NCBI GenBank assembly: GCA_028564925.1
Contig: CM053029.1
Span: 580,046,955 to 580,110,954, forward strand
Origin: Lithobates sylvaticus
Taxonomy: Eukaryota; Chordata; Amphibia; Anura; Ranidae
DNA length: 64,000 nucleotides
Direction: 5' to 3'
A model generated the notes under the pieces. The model saw only the letters and a program-made list of their open reading frames with translations. It made no database searches and was not told the DNA's origin. Position numbers and translations under genes: made by a program. Positions 1-11,695 of this stretch are shown piece by piece; position 1 is the stretch's first letter, and each line of letters begins with the position of its first letter.

Positions 1-50
1 AGGATCTCAAACTTTTTCCGTCTGAAAATCTGACCGTGTGTACGGGGCAT
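1..50 (+). mobile_element. Harbinger-like MITE, 3' end only
   Basis: The window opens inside a short non-autonomous transposon whose right end reads ACCGTGTGTACGGGGCA. The same terminal motif bounds about a dozen elements in this window, usually next to TTA. Its left end lies outside the window. It abuts the LTR remnant that follows, so it probably inserted into that LTR. Confidence 0.7.
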
Positions 51-51
51 A

Positions 52-191
52 AAAGGACTTTTATGGTGTCAGCGTCCGAAGTTGTTGAGTACTAACCCTG
101 GGAACCCCTGGACATGGAAGAACAAGCCAAGCAGAGGTAACCGGTAAGCCCAAAAGTCAAGGCCGCCCCATCGAGGGTTATGGCCGCTACA
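52..191 (+). mobile_element. LTR retroelement remnant (3' end of an LTR)
   Basis: This stretch matches the end of the solo LTR at 40551-41659 read on its minus strand, including the shared words CTAACCCTGGGAACCCCTGG and AAGCCCAAAAGTCAAGGCCG and the terminal GGCCGCTACA. It is a fossil fragment with no coding part, cut on its left by the MITE at the window start. Confidence 0.75.
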
Positions 192-960
192 TATATAAAT
201 ATTATTAGAGATGATTGGCATTTGTCTTTTTCTCAAGAAGGTGAAATATTAATAATGAGTTATTACTAATTACTTTTGCATGATCTAGCCACCAGAAAGA
301 TCTTACTTTTTATATTTCTGTATTTTGTGTTAATATCAAATACCCATGTTTAATATCTTTATAGCAGTAATAGCTATCATAGCATGCTAAGCCATACGTA
401 ACTGATAGTCATGCTCATTTGTTTTGAAAGAACCATCACACAAGATCTTTCATCCCATCTGGCGATGTGGCGGATGCTGTAAGTTTCTTTCAAGATTCTT
501 TTCACTTCTACCCAGCAATAAACAGACCATTTTTCTGATTCTTCACTGTGCTTTAACTCTTTATTTCTAATGTAAGTGCAGGTGTGGAACATCATCTTAA
601 TAAGCAGATGAATACGATTTACATTGAATGTCACATTAATCATAATATTCATGAGTTCATTATAATATTCCTCGAGATGCAAGCTCTGGATACTTTATTT
701 CCAGGCAAATTACATGTGGCATTGCTGTACCGCCTTGCTCCTGCTGCATCTGATAGGCGGAGATTCTTTTCTCTGTGATATATATCCGTTTTTTAGAGTT
801 GAGCTGTTGAGACAGAGTGACAGACACAATGGTAAAAACTAATGAAGGTAACCTAGAAGATGGATAATACACAGCCATACAGACAAATCTGGAGGGAGAA
901 TGAAATCAAGCATTGAAGGAAGAAAATACATACAAACTTGAAACTAATATTAGGGAAATT
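192..960. other. No recognisable feature
   Basis: AT-rich non-coding sequence. Short open frames have no recognisable domain. I see no transposon ends, RNA motif or exon-like signal. Confidence 0.5.
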
Positions 961-1350
961 ATAGTACTTCCTCATTATTCCCCTGCAAAGTAAAAGCATA
1001 ATGGGCTAGTATGCATCACATAGTAGCCCATTACGTGGCACTTACCTGCAAATGAAGCCCGCAATGTCCCCGTTGGTGGCCGCGTCTATCTTCAGCCCTC
1101 TTTCTTTCGAGGCCGTGGATTCCGGCTCTGTGACTGGCCGGAGTTGCTTGATGTCACTCCTGCGCATGTGTGTGGGCGCGGACGGTCACCGCACGGGCCC
1201 TATAGAAATGCCACAATCCTTTACTTTCTTTAGTGCGCATGCACGTCATCGGCGCAAGCGCATATGGTAAATATCTCCTAAACCACGCAGATTTAAGAGA
1301 TATTTTGGTGCCTACAGGTCAGTAAGGGTTTACAACCACTATAAAGCGGA
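961..1350 (+). repeat. Interspersed repeat, family K copy 1
   Basis: Non-autonomous repeat shared with 31640-32083 and with the reverse-oriented copy split at 44106-44182 / 49537-49945. Common marks are AAAGCATAATGGGCTAGTAT near one end, AAATATCTCCTAAAC near the other, and a terminal GGGTTTACAACCACT. No coding capacity. The hAT-like element at 1358 begins directly at its right edge. Confidence 0.7.
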
Positions 1351-1357
1351 ACTTAAC

Positions 1358-2306
1358 CAGTGGCGGCTGGTGCTCAAAATTTTTGGGGGGGCGCAAAAAA
1401 AAAATACTCAATTGCAGCCACTGTGCCATCAATTGCTGCCACTGTGCCCATCAATTGCTGCCACTGTGCCCATCAAACGCTGCCACTGTGCCCATCAAAT
1501 GCTGCCACTGTGCCCATCAAATGCTGCCACTGTGCCCATCAAACGCTGCCACTATGCCAATCAAACGCTGGCCACTGTGCCCATCAATTTCTGCCACTGT
1601 GCCATTAAACGCTGCCACTGTGCCCATTAAACGCTGCCACTGTGCCCATTAAACGTTGCCACTGTGCCCATCAAACGTTGCCACTGTGCCCATCAATGCT
1701 GCCACTGTGCCCATCAAACACTGCCACTGTGCCCATCAAATGCTGCCAGTGTGACCATCAAATGCTGAAAGTGTGCCCATCAAATGCTGAAAGTGTGCCC
1801 ATCATATGCTGCCAGTGTGCCCCTATATGCCCCCAGTGTGACCCCACCCACTCGCCTTCTCACCCACTCGCCTTCTGCCCGGCACTTACCCTGTCTTGGT
1901 GGGGCATCGGGTGACAGCGATGAGCGGGGTCCTCCTGATGTCCTCATCGCCCGTCCTCTCCTTCTGATAGGCGTAAAATAGCAGAGCCTGTCGTTTCAGC
2001 CAATCAGGTGACAGATAACAGACCCAAGCACCTGATTGGTGGCGAGGTGGTTTAGTGTTAGGAAAGCGAACAGTCATTCGGTTTTCTAGCACAGCTGAGT
2101 GACCTGTGAGCGACCAGCATGCCGCTCGCAGGTCACCTTTTTTGAAGCCTATTCGAACATATGGCCTGAAAAGGTGCCGGGTGCCTGAATAGGGGGTGGC
2201 AGCGGCGGCCATAGATAGCAATGCATGAATCTATCTATTGGTGATAGAGGGGTGGCAGGAGAGAGGGGGCGGCACTCGTGCCCCCTTAATGCACGGGCCG
2301 CCACTG
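1358..2306 (+). mobile_element. hAT-like non-autonomous element with internal minisatellite
   Basis: Left end CAGTGGCGGCTGGTGC and right end GCACGGGCCGCCACTG form an imperfect terminal inverted repeat. Flanking octamers AACTTAAC and AATTATTC match only partly. The element at 14224-15489 has the same termini and a clear 8-bp duplication, so assignment to hAT is by analogy with that copy. It carries a minisatellite and no transposase. The internal phrase TTTTTTGAAGCC is shared with the sister copy. Confidence 0.75.
1425..1830 (+). repeat. Minisatellite, about 21-22 bp unit
   Basis: Head-to-tail copies of a unit like GCCACTGTGCCCATCAAACG, with drift toward the right end. It is open in several frames at once, which produces spurious ORFs rich in CHCAH and ATVPI. 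It lies within the hAT-like element. Confidence 0.9.
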
Positions 2307-3177
2307 AATTATTCACCCAAGAAAGAAAGAGTAAAAGTCAACAGCTACAAATACTGTAGATGTTGACTTTTAATAAAAGGACACTTTCCTGTCCAAGGAT
2401 CCAGCGCTGTCCTCATCTGGGCCTGGTTCTTTGCCAGTCTTCGGGTTCCTGGAGCCAGAATGCTTAGTGTGAGAAGACAGCTGGCTGTGACTCCTAGTGG
2501 CTACACAGGTGGCTTCCCACTGTCCATGCACCAGCAACGCTGCACTTTGTGAATGGTCTCGCAGCCTTTGATGTATCCCATAAGGCTGCGGGCAAAGAGA
2601 GGTGGGGGCCAAACTACCGCTCTGCTGGTCTGGGCGATCCGGGCGGAAGTAAAACTGGGTACCGGTCTAGGTACCAGGTCCACGCCCCACCACAAAAAAT
2701 AAAAAATAAAGTGCCCAAAGTTGAAGAGTGTGATGGAGGTGGAAGAGTGGAACTTCTCCTTTTGGGTGAAGATCAGCTTTAAAGTTTTATGCCTACATTT
2801 GCCTAGATGTGCCACAAATGTGACATTTCTCAAGTAGTAAGTTTTTTTTTTTTTTTAAGGGAATCCTGGAATCCTAATTGTCTAAAAAGGCATATGATCT
2901 TTCTTTGCAACATAAAACAAATTAATATAGCATCTAAAATTGCTACATAAGCTGTTTGGTAATGTAATGTTATTCCAAATTTTCTTTCCAGTTCAATCTG
3001 CAGTCACTATCATTTTCCAAAACAGTCATGCTTGAGATGATTGGAGCTGTATTATTTCACTTGCAACAAAAACAATTGAGTACTGTCCGTGATACCTTTT
3101 TTTTACTATTTGCGCTAACATTCAAATTTTCAGGACAAGAGCTCAGGGTGTACCCCCTTCGTGGACCTTTGACAACT
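2307..3177. repeat. Unclassified repeat, then unassigned sequence
   Basis: At 2331-2371 there is a hairpin: AAAAGTCAACAGCTAC pairs imperfectly with GTAGATGTTGACTTTT. The following 450 bp have MITE-like composition with no coding support. From about 2840 to 3177 the sequence is AT-rich and I see nothing assignable. Confidence 0.45.
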
Positions 3178-3185
3178 GCTTAGAC

Positions 3186-5330
3186 CCATGATGGCGAACC
3201 TATGGCACGCGTGCCACAGCTGGCATGCAGAGCCCTCTCTGTGGGCACGCCAGCTTACGGAGCAAGCAACGCCAGATTGGGGGGAGGGGAATCCCCCAGC
3301 CAGGCAGTTACTTGCACTGAGCCGGCTCCCTCGCTTGCATCAGAGCCAGTGGCTTCGGCAGAGGGGGTGGGCAGCCAGTCATCTCGCCTCAGGTGCGGCA
3401 TTTAGGGGGGTGTAAAGTTATTCCTCTGCCGTCCTGAGGGTCTGTGCTGCAGCTTATTGGCTTCGGTGAGGCATCCGGGCATTGCTCTCTGCGGCACCCT
3501 ATTCCAGCTCCCCCGGGCCCCAGGACTACTTTGGTCCAGCTTGTCCCTCTGGAACTGCAAACTGTGGAACAGCAGAGGGGGAGGGGCGCTGCTCGGAGCA
3601 GATCATTAGCATGGGAGAGGTGCAGTGGCTGCTATCTGACCTCCCAGAGGCAGGGATACTTCTTCAATACTGTCCGCCCGGTGCTGGGGAGAGCTGGACG
3701 ATGAGGCCATGGAGAGGTATGGAAGATGATAGATCCTCTGATTTACATTGTACTGTGTGTGGAGGGATGGGGGGGTGTGAGTAGTGCAGCAAATATGTGT
3801 CAGGTAGGTCAGTGTAGGGGTCAGGTAGGTCAGTGTAGGGTCAGGTAGGTCAGTGTAATGGTCAGGTAGGTCAGTGTAATGGTCAGGTAGGTCAGTGTAG
3901 GGGTCAGGTAGGTCAGTGTAGGGGTCAGGTAGGTCGGTGTAGGGGTCAGGTAGGTCGGTGTAGGGGTCAGGTAGGTCAGTGTAGGGGTCAGGTAGCTCAG
4001 TGAACTGGTCAGGTAGGTCAGTGTAGGGGGGTCAGGTAGGTCAGTGTAGGGGTCAGGTAGGTCAGTGTAGGGCTCAGGTAGGTCAGTGTAGGGCTCAGGT
4101 AGGTCAGTGTAGGGGTCAGGCAGGTCAGTGTAATGGTCAGGTAGGTCAGTGTAGGGGTCAGGTAGGTCAGTGTAGGGGTCAGGTAGGTCAGTGTAGGGGT
4201 CAGGTAGGTCAGTGTAGGGGTCAGGTAGGTCAGTGTACTGGTAAGGTAGGTCAGTATATGTGTCAGGTAGGTCAGTGTATGTGTCAGGTAGGTCAGTGTA
4301 TGTGTCAGGTAGGTCAGTGTAATGGTCAGGTAGGGCAGTGTAATGGTTAGGTAGGGCAGTGTAGGGGTCAGGTAGGTCAGTGTAATGGTCAGGTAGGTCA
4401 GTGTAGAGGCCAGGTAGGTCAGTGTAAAGGTCAGGTAGGTCAGTGTAAAGGTCAGGTAAGTCAATGTATGTGTCAGGTAGGTCAGTGTATGTATCAGGTG
4501 GGTCAGTTTAATGGTCAGGTAGGTCAGTGTATGTGTCAGGTAGGTCAGTGTATGTGTCAGGTAGGTCAGTGTATGTGTCAGGTAGGGCAGTGTAATGGTT
4601 AGGTAGGTCAGTGTAATGGTCGGGTAGGTCAGTGTAGGGGCCAGGTAGGTCAGTGTACTGGTAAGGTAGGTCAGTGTATGTGTCAGATAGGTCAGTGTAT
4701 GTGTCAGGTAGGTCAGTGTATGTGTCAGGTAGGTCAGTGTATGTGTCAGGTAGGTCAGTGTATGTGTCAGGTAGGTCAGTGTAATGGTCAGGTAGGGCAG
4801 TGTAATGGTTAGGTAGGGCAGTGTAGGGGTCAGGTAGGTCAGTGTAATGGTCAAGTAGGTCAGTGTAGTGGTCAGGTAGGTCAGTGTAGAGGCCAGGTAG
4901 GTCAGTGTAAAGGTCAGGTAAGTCAATGTATGTGTCAGGTAGGTCAGTGTATGTATCAGGTGGGTCAGTTTAATGGTCAGGTAGGTCAGTGTATGTGTCA
5001 GGTAGGTCAGTGTATGTGTCAGGTAGGTCAGTGTAATGGTCAGGTAGGTCAGTGTAATGATCGGGTATGTCAGTGTAATGGCCAGGTAGGTCAGTGTAGG
5101 GGTCAGGTAGGTCAGTGTATGTTGCACAGGGCATCCTGAACCCTGCACTCTGAGCGAATCTTGCAAAATCATACGTTTTTGGTCCCTTCGGCTCATTCAG
5201 AGGGATGATCAGTCCCATCCTCTGTACAGAGCCGCTGGTAGGTTTAATTCTGTGCTGGCACTTTGAAATAAATAAGTCGGTTTTGTGTCGCTGTTTGGGC
5301 ACTCGGGCTCAAAAAGGTTTGCCATCACTG
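3186..5330 (+). mobile_element. hAT-like element with very large minisatellite
   Basis: Left end CCATGATGGCGAACCTATGG and right end AGGTTTGCCATCACTG are inverted, and the element is flanked by a perfect 8-bp target duplication GCTTAGAC (3178-3185 and 5331-5338). That length is typical of hAT insertions. About 60% of the element is one minisatellite (3796-5122). No transposase is present. Confidence 0.88.
3796..5122 (+). repeat. Minisatellite, about 20-bp unit
   Basis: More than 60 tandem copies of a unit like GGTCAGGTAGGTCAGTGTAG. Variants (AATG, TATG, AGGG at the unit end) are arranged in higher-order blocks: the string at about 4250-4560 is largely repeated at 4660-5030. Because the unit length is near 21 in places, a 392-codon minus-strand frame of LTYLT repeats stays open. 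I treat that frame as an artefact. Confidence 0.95.
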
Positions 5331-5338
5331 GCTTAGAC

Positions 5339-6050
5339 CTTAGAAGTAGAGGATACACCTCAAAAGCTTGTACTGAAAATTTGAATGTTGGCACAAAATA
5401 ATAAAATATAATGAACAGTTCTCTAAAACTGTCAAAGAGTTCAATGCAAAATGGCAACATGGAGGTATACGGAATGCCCACAGTAATGTTATTTTCTGCT
5501 TGTTTGATCGGCTAACTGATGTTCTCAGACGTCGTATTTTTAGGCATTCTCTGTAATTGAATGTTTTTTTAGAGAGATACTCTAAGGCGGGGGTCAGCAA
5601 CCAGTAGATGTCTCATGCGGAGTGATACCAACTGCACTCCTCTTATCCGGTCTTAGCGGTCTCCAGAGTGGTGCCAGCAGCAGAAAAGAAGATCGTCAGG
5701 TCAGTGTGAAGCAATACACTGGGCATAATAGCATAGGGCTGCTTTCACATTGATGCACTGTGATTTACCCACACTGCGGGTGCAGTGCAGTCTACCTGGT
5801 CTAAACTGCAGCACATCAGTGTGAAAGCGACCTTATAGGGTGCTCAGAATAGTAAGGGTTCATTTACATTTGTAGTTTGGGGGTTGGTAAAACCCCATGG
5901 TTAAGACATGTTTTTACCACCCCTGCCTTAACTGAACCCACCTTTAGCTGCAGGGGCCAGGAGTGTACACAAGTCTTGGCCACAGAAGGAGTTATACATC
6001 CTCTCATGGTTGGTGGGTGTAGCACTGGCCGAGCATGACTTATTCAAGAT
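5339..6050. other. No gene; possible MITE fragments
   Basis: At 5589 GGGGTCAGCAACC resembles a hAT terminus, but no partner end is seen. 5728-5835 carries inverted CTTTCACATTGATG and CATCAGTGTGAAAG, a small MITE-like unit. Nothing else can be assigned. Confidence 0.4.
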
Positions 6051-6056
6051 GAGGGG

Positions 6057-6848
6057 GCAAGTGACAATCCGCAACATGTGGCAGGCGACATGGCAAGTGA
6101 CAATCTGCAACGTGTGGCAGGTGACAATCCGCGGCAGTTGAGTGGCAGTTGACGTGGCAAGTGAAAATCCTCATCTGGTGACAGGCGACATGGCAAGTGA
6201 CAATCCGCATCTGATGACAGGCGACATGGCAAGTGACAATCCGCAATGGTGGCAGGCGACGTGGCAAGTGAAAATCCGCATCTGGTGACAGGCGATGTGG
6301 CAAGTGACAATCCGCATCTGGTGACAGGCGACATGGCAAGTGACAATCCGCAATGTGTGGCAGGTGACAATCCGCAACGTGTGGCAGGTGACGTGGCCAG
6401 TGACAATCCGCATCTGGTGACAGGCGACGTGGCAAGTGACAATCCGCATCTGGTGATATGCGACGTGGCAGGTGACAATCCACAATGTGTGGCAGGTGAC
6501 AATCCGCAACGTGTGGCAGGTGACGTGGCAAGTGACAATCCGCATCTGGTGGCAGACAAGTGACAATCCGCATCTGGTGGCAGACAAGTGACAATCCGCA
6601 TCTGGTGACAGGCGACGTGGCAAGTGACAATCCGCATCTGGTGACATGCGACGTGGCAGGTGACAATCCGCAATGTGTGGCAGGTGACAATCTGCAACGT
6701 GTGGCAGGTGACGTGGCAAGTGACAATCCGCATCTGGTGGCAGACAAGTGACAATCCGCATCTGGTGGCAGGTGACAAGTGACAATCCGCATCTGGTGGC
6801 AGACAAGTGACAATCCCCATCTGGTGGCAGGCGACGGTGGCAAGTGAC
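6057..6848 (+). repeat. Minisatellite, composite 36-39 bp unit
   Basis: Tandem array built from two alternating modules, AAGTGACAATCCGCATCTGG and a GGCAGGTGACAATCCGCAAC type, joined by GGCGACGTGG. The minus strand is open in three frames for about 800 bp (runs of CHLPRRL or CGLSLA), which is a repeat artefact. No terminal repeats of a host transposon were found around it. Confidence 0.92.
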
Positions 6849-6849
6849 A

Positions 6850-7570
6850 CACTCAGGGCTCCCACTGATTCTGCATTATGGTGAGTTGAACTATTTCATT
6901 TTATATAAGAATGTAATAATAGAAATAATGCACTTCAATCATCCTGACACCATAACAACCATGGTGCCGCGATGATTGAATCGCCAACACCAGCCATTTC
7001 CCCGATAAATTGCTCCCAAAAAAAACATATTTTCTGGCAGTGCCCCTCCCAAGACTAGACTCTGGATCCACCCCTGATCTGAATTCCATACTTTTTATTG
7101 ATGTTTTGGATATTTCCTGCTGGGAAGATTCACACTCTCTATTTCTCCTGTTGACCGTTCCTCCCGGGACAGAAAGTGATGGAGAATCCAATCCATTGTA
7201 AGAATGTTGTAAGCACATTCATTCTATTTGTTAACCGTTAGTGGGGTCAAATTGGCATTTGTTTTTGATCGAAGATTCGAAGCACCAGGATGTACATTTT
7301 TTTTCTTTAACTGTGTTTTTTTTTTTTTTTTAAAGTCTGTTAATTCCCCAAAAAAATTTTAAAGTTGATTCCAAAATCAAATGTTGAAAGCAAACAAAAT
7401 CTTGAAGTACTTTCAAATGACATTCAAATGTATTGAGAATTTTTGCACAAATTTTCCTACACATTTTCGGGTAACTAGACATGTCTCTAATTATCATATA
7501 GGGCCTGACAATTTTACATTGCAAAACATATAAAAAATGTATCTTATGTAAACCCTCCAGTTGTGTTCAA
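6850..7570. other. No recognisable feature
   Basis: Non-coding sequence with a few homopolymer runs (T-run at about 7315). No domain, RNA motif or transposon ends recognised. Confidence 0.45.
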
Positions 7571-7578
7571 ATAGTGAA

Positions 7579-8633
7579 TAGGGATGAGCCGAACACCCCC
7601 CTGTTCGGTTCCCACCAGAACCTGCGAACAGACCTAAAGCTCGTGTGAACTTTAGAACCCTATTAAAGTCTATGGGACTCGAACGTTCAAAATCAAAAGT
7701 GCTAATTTTAATGGCTAATATGCAAGTTATTGTCATAAAAAGTGTTTGGGGATCTGGGTCCTGCCCCAGGGGACATGTATCAATGCAAAAAAAACTTTTA
7801 AAAAAGGGCCGTTTTTTCAGGAGCAGTCATTTTAATAATGCTTAAAGTGAAACAATAAAAGTGTAATATTCCTTTAAATTTTGTACCTGGGGGGTGTCTA
7901 TAGTATGTCTGTGAAGGGGCGCATGTTTCCTGTGCTTAGAACTGTCCCTGCACAAAGTGTAATTTTTGCAGGAAATAAAGCTATTTAAAATCACTCGTGG
8001 CTATAATGAATTGCCGGCTCCCGTAATACAGAGAACAGTAATTCATTGAAAGTCATTGATAAAAATAAAAAAAAAAAAAAAAGTGTAGGGGTTCCCCCAA
8101 ATTCAATTACCAGGCCCTTCAGGTCTGCTATGGATATTAAGGGGAACCCTGCGTCAATTTTTTTTTTTAAAAATGACGTGGGGTCCCCCCTAAATATCCA
8201 TACCAGACCCTTCAGGTCTGGGATGGATTTTAAGGGTAAACCCACACCAAAAAAAAAAAAAAAATGGCGTGGGGTCCCCCTCAAAATCCATACCAGACCC
8301 TTATCCGAGCACGCAACCTGGCAGGCCGCAGGAAAAGAGGGGGGACGAGAGCGCCCCCCCTCCCTCCTGAACCGTACCAGGCCACATGCCCTCAACATTG
8401 GGAGGATGCTTTTGGGGACAAGGGCCTCTTCCCCACAACCCTGGCCATTGGTTGTGGGGGTCTGCGGGCAGGGGGCTTATCGGAATGTGGAAGCCCCCTT
8501 TAACAAGGGGACCCCCAGATCCCAGCCCCCCTCTGTGTAAAATGGTACCTACCATTTCACCAAAAAAGGACAAAAATGTTAAAAATGACAGGAGACGGTC
8601 ATGAGTTTGACTCGAACTCGAAGCTCATCCCTA
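7579..8633 (+). mobile_element. hAT-like non-autonomous element
   Basis: Left end TAGGGATGAGCCGAAC and right end CGAAGCTCATCCCTA are inverted. Flanks ATAGTGAA (7571-7578) and ATAGTCAA (8634-8641) match at 7 of 8 positions, as expected of an old hAT duplication. No transposase. Its right half (about 8100-8545) is a module also found in elements with completely different, Harbinger-like ends. Confidence 0.8.
8100..8545 (+). repeat. Shared GC-rich module inside the hAT-like element
   Basis: Contains two ATGGATTTTAAGGG-like pieces, GACCCTTATCCGAGCACGCA, a CTTCCCCACAACCCTGGCC block and CGGAATGTGGAAGCCCCCTT. The same blocks in the same order appear at 18690-19100, 54690-55090 and, inverted, at 19803-20180 and 21511-21890. 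It is non-coding and contains mononucleotide runs. Confidence 0.75.
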
Positions 8634-8650
8634 ATAGTCAACAGTTAAAT

Positions 8651-9746
8651 TGGGAGAGATTTACTAAAACTGAGGACTGCACAATCTGGTGCAGCTCTGC
8701 ATAGAACCCAATCAGCTTCCATTTTTTTTTTGTTAAAGCTTAGTTAATAGTCAGCCCCGGAATGATTTACCCCCTTCCTGACCAGAGCGTTTTTTGCGAT
8801 TCTGCATTGCGTCGCTTTAACTGACAATTACACGGCCATGCGACGTGGCTCCCAAACAAAATTGATGTCCTTTTTTTCCCACAAATAGAACTTTCTTTTG
8901 GTGGTATTTGATCACCTCTGCGGTTTTATTTTTTTGCGCTATAAACAAAAAAAGAGTGAGTTTTGAAAAAAACACATTATTTTTTACTTTTTGCTATAAT
9001 AAATATCCCCCAAAAATATATAAAAAAAGTTTTTTTTCCTCAGTTTAGGCTGATATGTATTCTTCTACATATTTTTGGTAAAAAAAAAATCGCAATAAGC
9101 ATTTATTGATTGGTTTGCGCAAAAGTTACAGCGTCTACAAAATAGGGGATAGTTTTATGGCATTTTTATTAATAATTATTTTTTTACTAGTAATGGCGGC
9201 GATCATCGATTTTTATCGTGACTGCGACATTATGGCGGACACATCGGACAATTTTGACACATTTTTGGGACCATTGACATTAATACAGTGCTATAAAATT
9301 GCATTGATTACTGTAAAAATGTCACTGGCAGTGAATGGGTTAACCACTAGGAGGCGGAGAGGGGTTAAGTGAATCCTAGGGGCGTGTTTCTAACTGTCTG
9401 GGGGCGTGACTGTGTGTGACACCACACTGATCGCTGCTCCCGATGACAGGGAGCAGACGGTCAGTGTGCTGTCATTAGGCAGAACGGGGAGATGCTGTTC
9501 ACATCGGCATCTCCCCGTTCTTGAGCTCCGTGACGCGATCGCGGGCATCCCCGCGGCGATCGAGTCCGCGGGACCCGCGGGCATGGTCACCAAATTCAAA
9601 GTAACGTACGGGTACGTTACTTTGCCCAGTCGTGCCATTCTGCCGACGTATATGTGCCGACAGCGGTCGGCAAGTGGTTAAACAATTGGCTGCCATGCAA
9701 AGCTGCACCAGATTTTGCACTCTCAAATTTTAGTAAATCAGTCCCA
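8651..9746 (+). mobile_element. Fold-back MITE, interrupted
   Basis: Left arm TTTACTAAAACTGAGGACTG and GGTGCAGCTCTGCATAG are inverted in the right arm as AGCTGCACCAGATTTTGCAC and ATTTTAGTAAATCAG. An uninterrupted relative is at 59671-59842. The centre is split by the piggyBac-like element at 8744-9681. Confidence 0.8.
8744..9681 (+). mobile_element. piggyBac-like non-autonomous element (TTAA-flanked)
   Basis: TTAA at both boundaries (8744-8747, 9678-9681). The right end reads GGTCGGCAAGTGGTTAA and the left end contains AGTCAGCCCCGGAATG. Body words such as CTTTCTTTTGGTGGTATTTG and ATTGATTGGTTTGCGCAAAA recur at 50213-52971. No transposase. Assignment to piggyBac rests only on the TTAA boundaries. 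Confidence 0.65.
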
Positions 9747-9749
9747 TTG

Positions 9750-10169
9750 TCTGCATGCAAGGATAAAATTACCAAACATCTTCTTAAAAAAGCATTCTAT
9801 TTTTGAACTTCTTTTGTAAAATATAAGAAAAAAAGCCAGTGGTGGTGTGGCTTCTAGAACACTGGGGAAACCTTGACATTTCTAATAGGCAGATGAAAGC
9901 AGAGCTGGATATAAAATATATAATTGACTCTGGGATCCCTGGACAGCCTGTTTCGATCCTTGTTCTCTAAAGAAATATGAAGCCCCCACTCTTCATCCAG
10001 TCTGGGCACTGGTCCGCCATAGGAGACCTAAGGCAAACAGATAGCCCTCATGGCCTTGATCTCTGGAAAGCCCTGCTACTTCAGCACTTCCTAAATACTC
10101 TGCCTTCCCCAATGTCTTTCTCATTGCATCTATCTTCCTCTTAAAGGAGAAGTACAGCCAAAGCTTGTT
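9750..10169. other. No recognisable feature
   Basis: Short non-coding stretch between the fold-back MITE and the CR1 3' end. Nothing supported. Confidence 0.45.
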
Positions 10170-11695
10170 TGTTACATAGTTACATATAGTAGGTGAGGTT
10201 GAAAAAAGACACAAGTCCATCAAGTCCAACCTATGCATGTGATTATATGTCACTATTACATTGTATATCCCTGTATGTTGCGGTCGTTCAGGTGCTTATC
10301 TAATCGTTTTTTTGAAACTATCAATGCTCCCCGCTGATACCACCACCTGTGGAAGGGAATTCCACATCCTTTCCGCTCTTACAGTAAAGAGCCCTCTACG
10401 TAGTTTAAGGTTAAACCTCTTTTCTTCTAGTTTTAATAAATGGCCACGTGTCTTGTTAAACTCCCTTCTGCGAAAAAGTTTTATCCCTATTGTGGGGTCA
10501 CCAGTACGGTATTTATAAATTGAAATCATATCCCCTCTCAAGCGTCTCTTCTCCAGAGAGAATAAGTTCAGTGCTCACAACCTTTCCTCATAACTAATAT
10601 CCTCCAGACCCTTTATTAGCTTTGTTGCCCTTCTTTGTACTCGCTTCATTTGCAGTACATCCTTCCTGAGGACTGGTGCCCAGAACTGGACAGCATACTC
10701 CACGTGTGGACAGACCAGAGTCTTGTAGAGCTGGAGAATTATCGTTTTATCTCTGGAGTTGATCCCCTTTTAATGCATGCCAATATTCTGTTTGCTTTGT
10801 TAGCAGCAGCTTGCATGCCATTGCTGAGCCTATCATCTATTAGGACCCCCAGGTCCTTTTCCATCCTATATTCCCCCAGAGGTTTTTCCCCCAGTGTATA
10901 GATTGCATTCATATTTTTGCCACCCAAATGCATTATTTTACATTTTTCTGCATTAAACCTCATTTGCCATGTAGTTGCCCACCCCATTAATTTGTTCAGA
11001 TCTTTTTGCAAGGTTTCCACATCCTGCAGAGAAGTTATTGCCCTACTTAGCTTAGTATCATCTGCAAATACAGAGATTGAACTGTTTACCCCATCCTCCA
11101 GGTTGTTTATGAACAAAATAAATAGGATTGGTCCCATCACAGAACCCTGGGGGACCCCACTACCCACCCCGACCATTCCTAGTACTCCCCATTTATCACC
11201 ACCCTCTGAACTCGCCCTTGTAACCGGTTTCCAATACATGTATTCACCCTATGGTCCATGCCAACGGACCTTATTTTGTACAGTAAATGTTTATGGGGAA
11301 CTGTGTCAAATGCTTTTGCAAAATCCAGATACACCACGTCTACGGGCCTTCCTTTATCTAGATGGCAACTCACCTCCACATAGAAGGTTAATAGATTGGT
11401 TTGGCAAGAAAGATTCTTCATAAATCCATGCTGATTACTGCTAATGATACTGGTGTCATTACTAAAATCTTGAATATAGCCCCTTACCATCCCCTCCAAA
11501 AGCTTGCATACTATTGATGTTAGGCTAACTGGTCTGTAATTCCCAGGGATGTATTTTGGGCCCTTTTTAAATATTGGTGCTACATTGGCTTTTCTCCTCA
11601 GCTAGTACCATTTCAGTCAGTAGACTGTCAGTAAAAATTAGGAACAATGGTCTGGCAATTACTTGACTGATTTCCATAAGTACCCTCGGATGCAG
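10170..11695 (-). mobile_element. CR1-clade LINE, 5'-truncated reverse transcriptase region
   Basis: Read on the minus strand this is the reverse-transcriptase half of a CR1 LINE, an enzyme that copies its own RNA at a nicked target. From 11690 downward the frames give NYRPVSLTS, YLDFAKAFDTVPHKHLL (motif A with its Asp), GVPQGSVMGPILFILFINNL (motif B), VFADDTKL (catalytic DD) and then KDLGVLIDD. The downstream piece carries FNLKLRRGLFTVRAERMWNS, typical of the CR1 C-terminus. The reading passes between several frames, so the copy is inactive; the endonuclease half is missing. The 3' end lies near TTACATAGTTACATA at about 10170, consistent with the short repeats that end CR1 copies. Clade assignment is from motif style only. 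Confidence 0.88.

Noticed and set aside
3796-5122. CRISPR-like array
   Set aside because: Continuous tandem repeat without unique spacers, in a eukaryotic transposon.
4018-5196. 392-codon minus-strand frame of LTYLT repeats
   Set aside because: It is entirely a 20-bp minisatellite inside a hAT-like element; composition and openness follow from the repeat unit.
6040-6865. Three long overlapping minus-strand frames of up to 273 codons
   Set aside because: All are readings of the same 36-39 bp minisatellite. Several frames open at once indicates an artefact.
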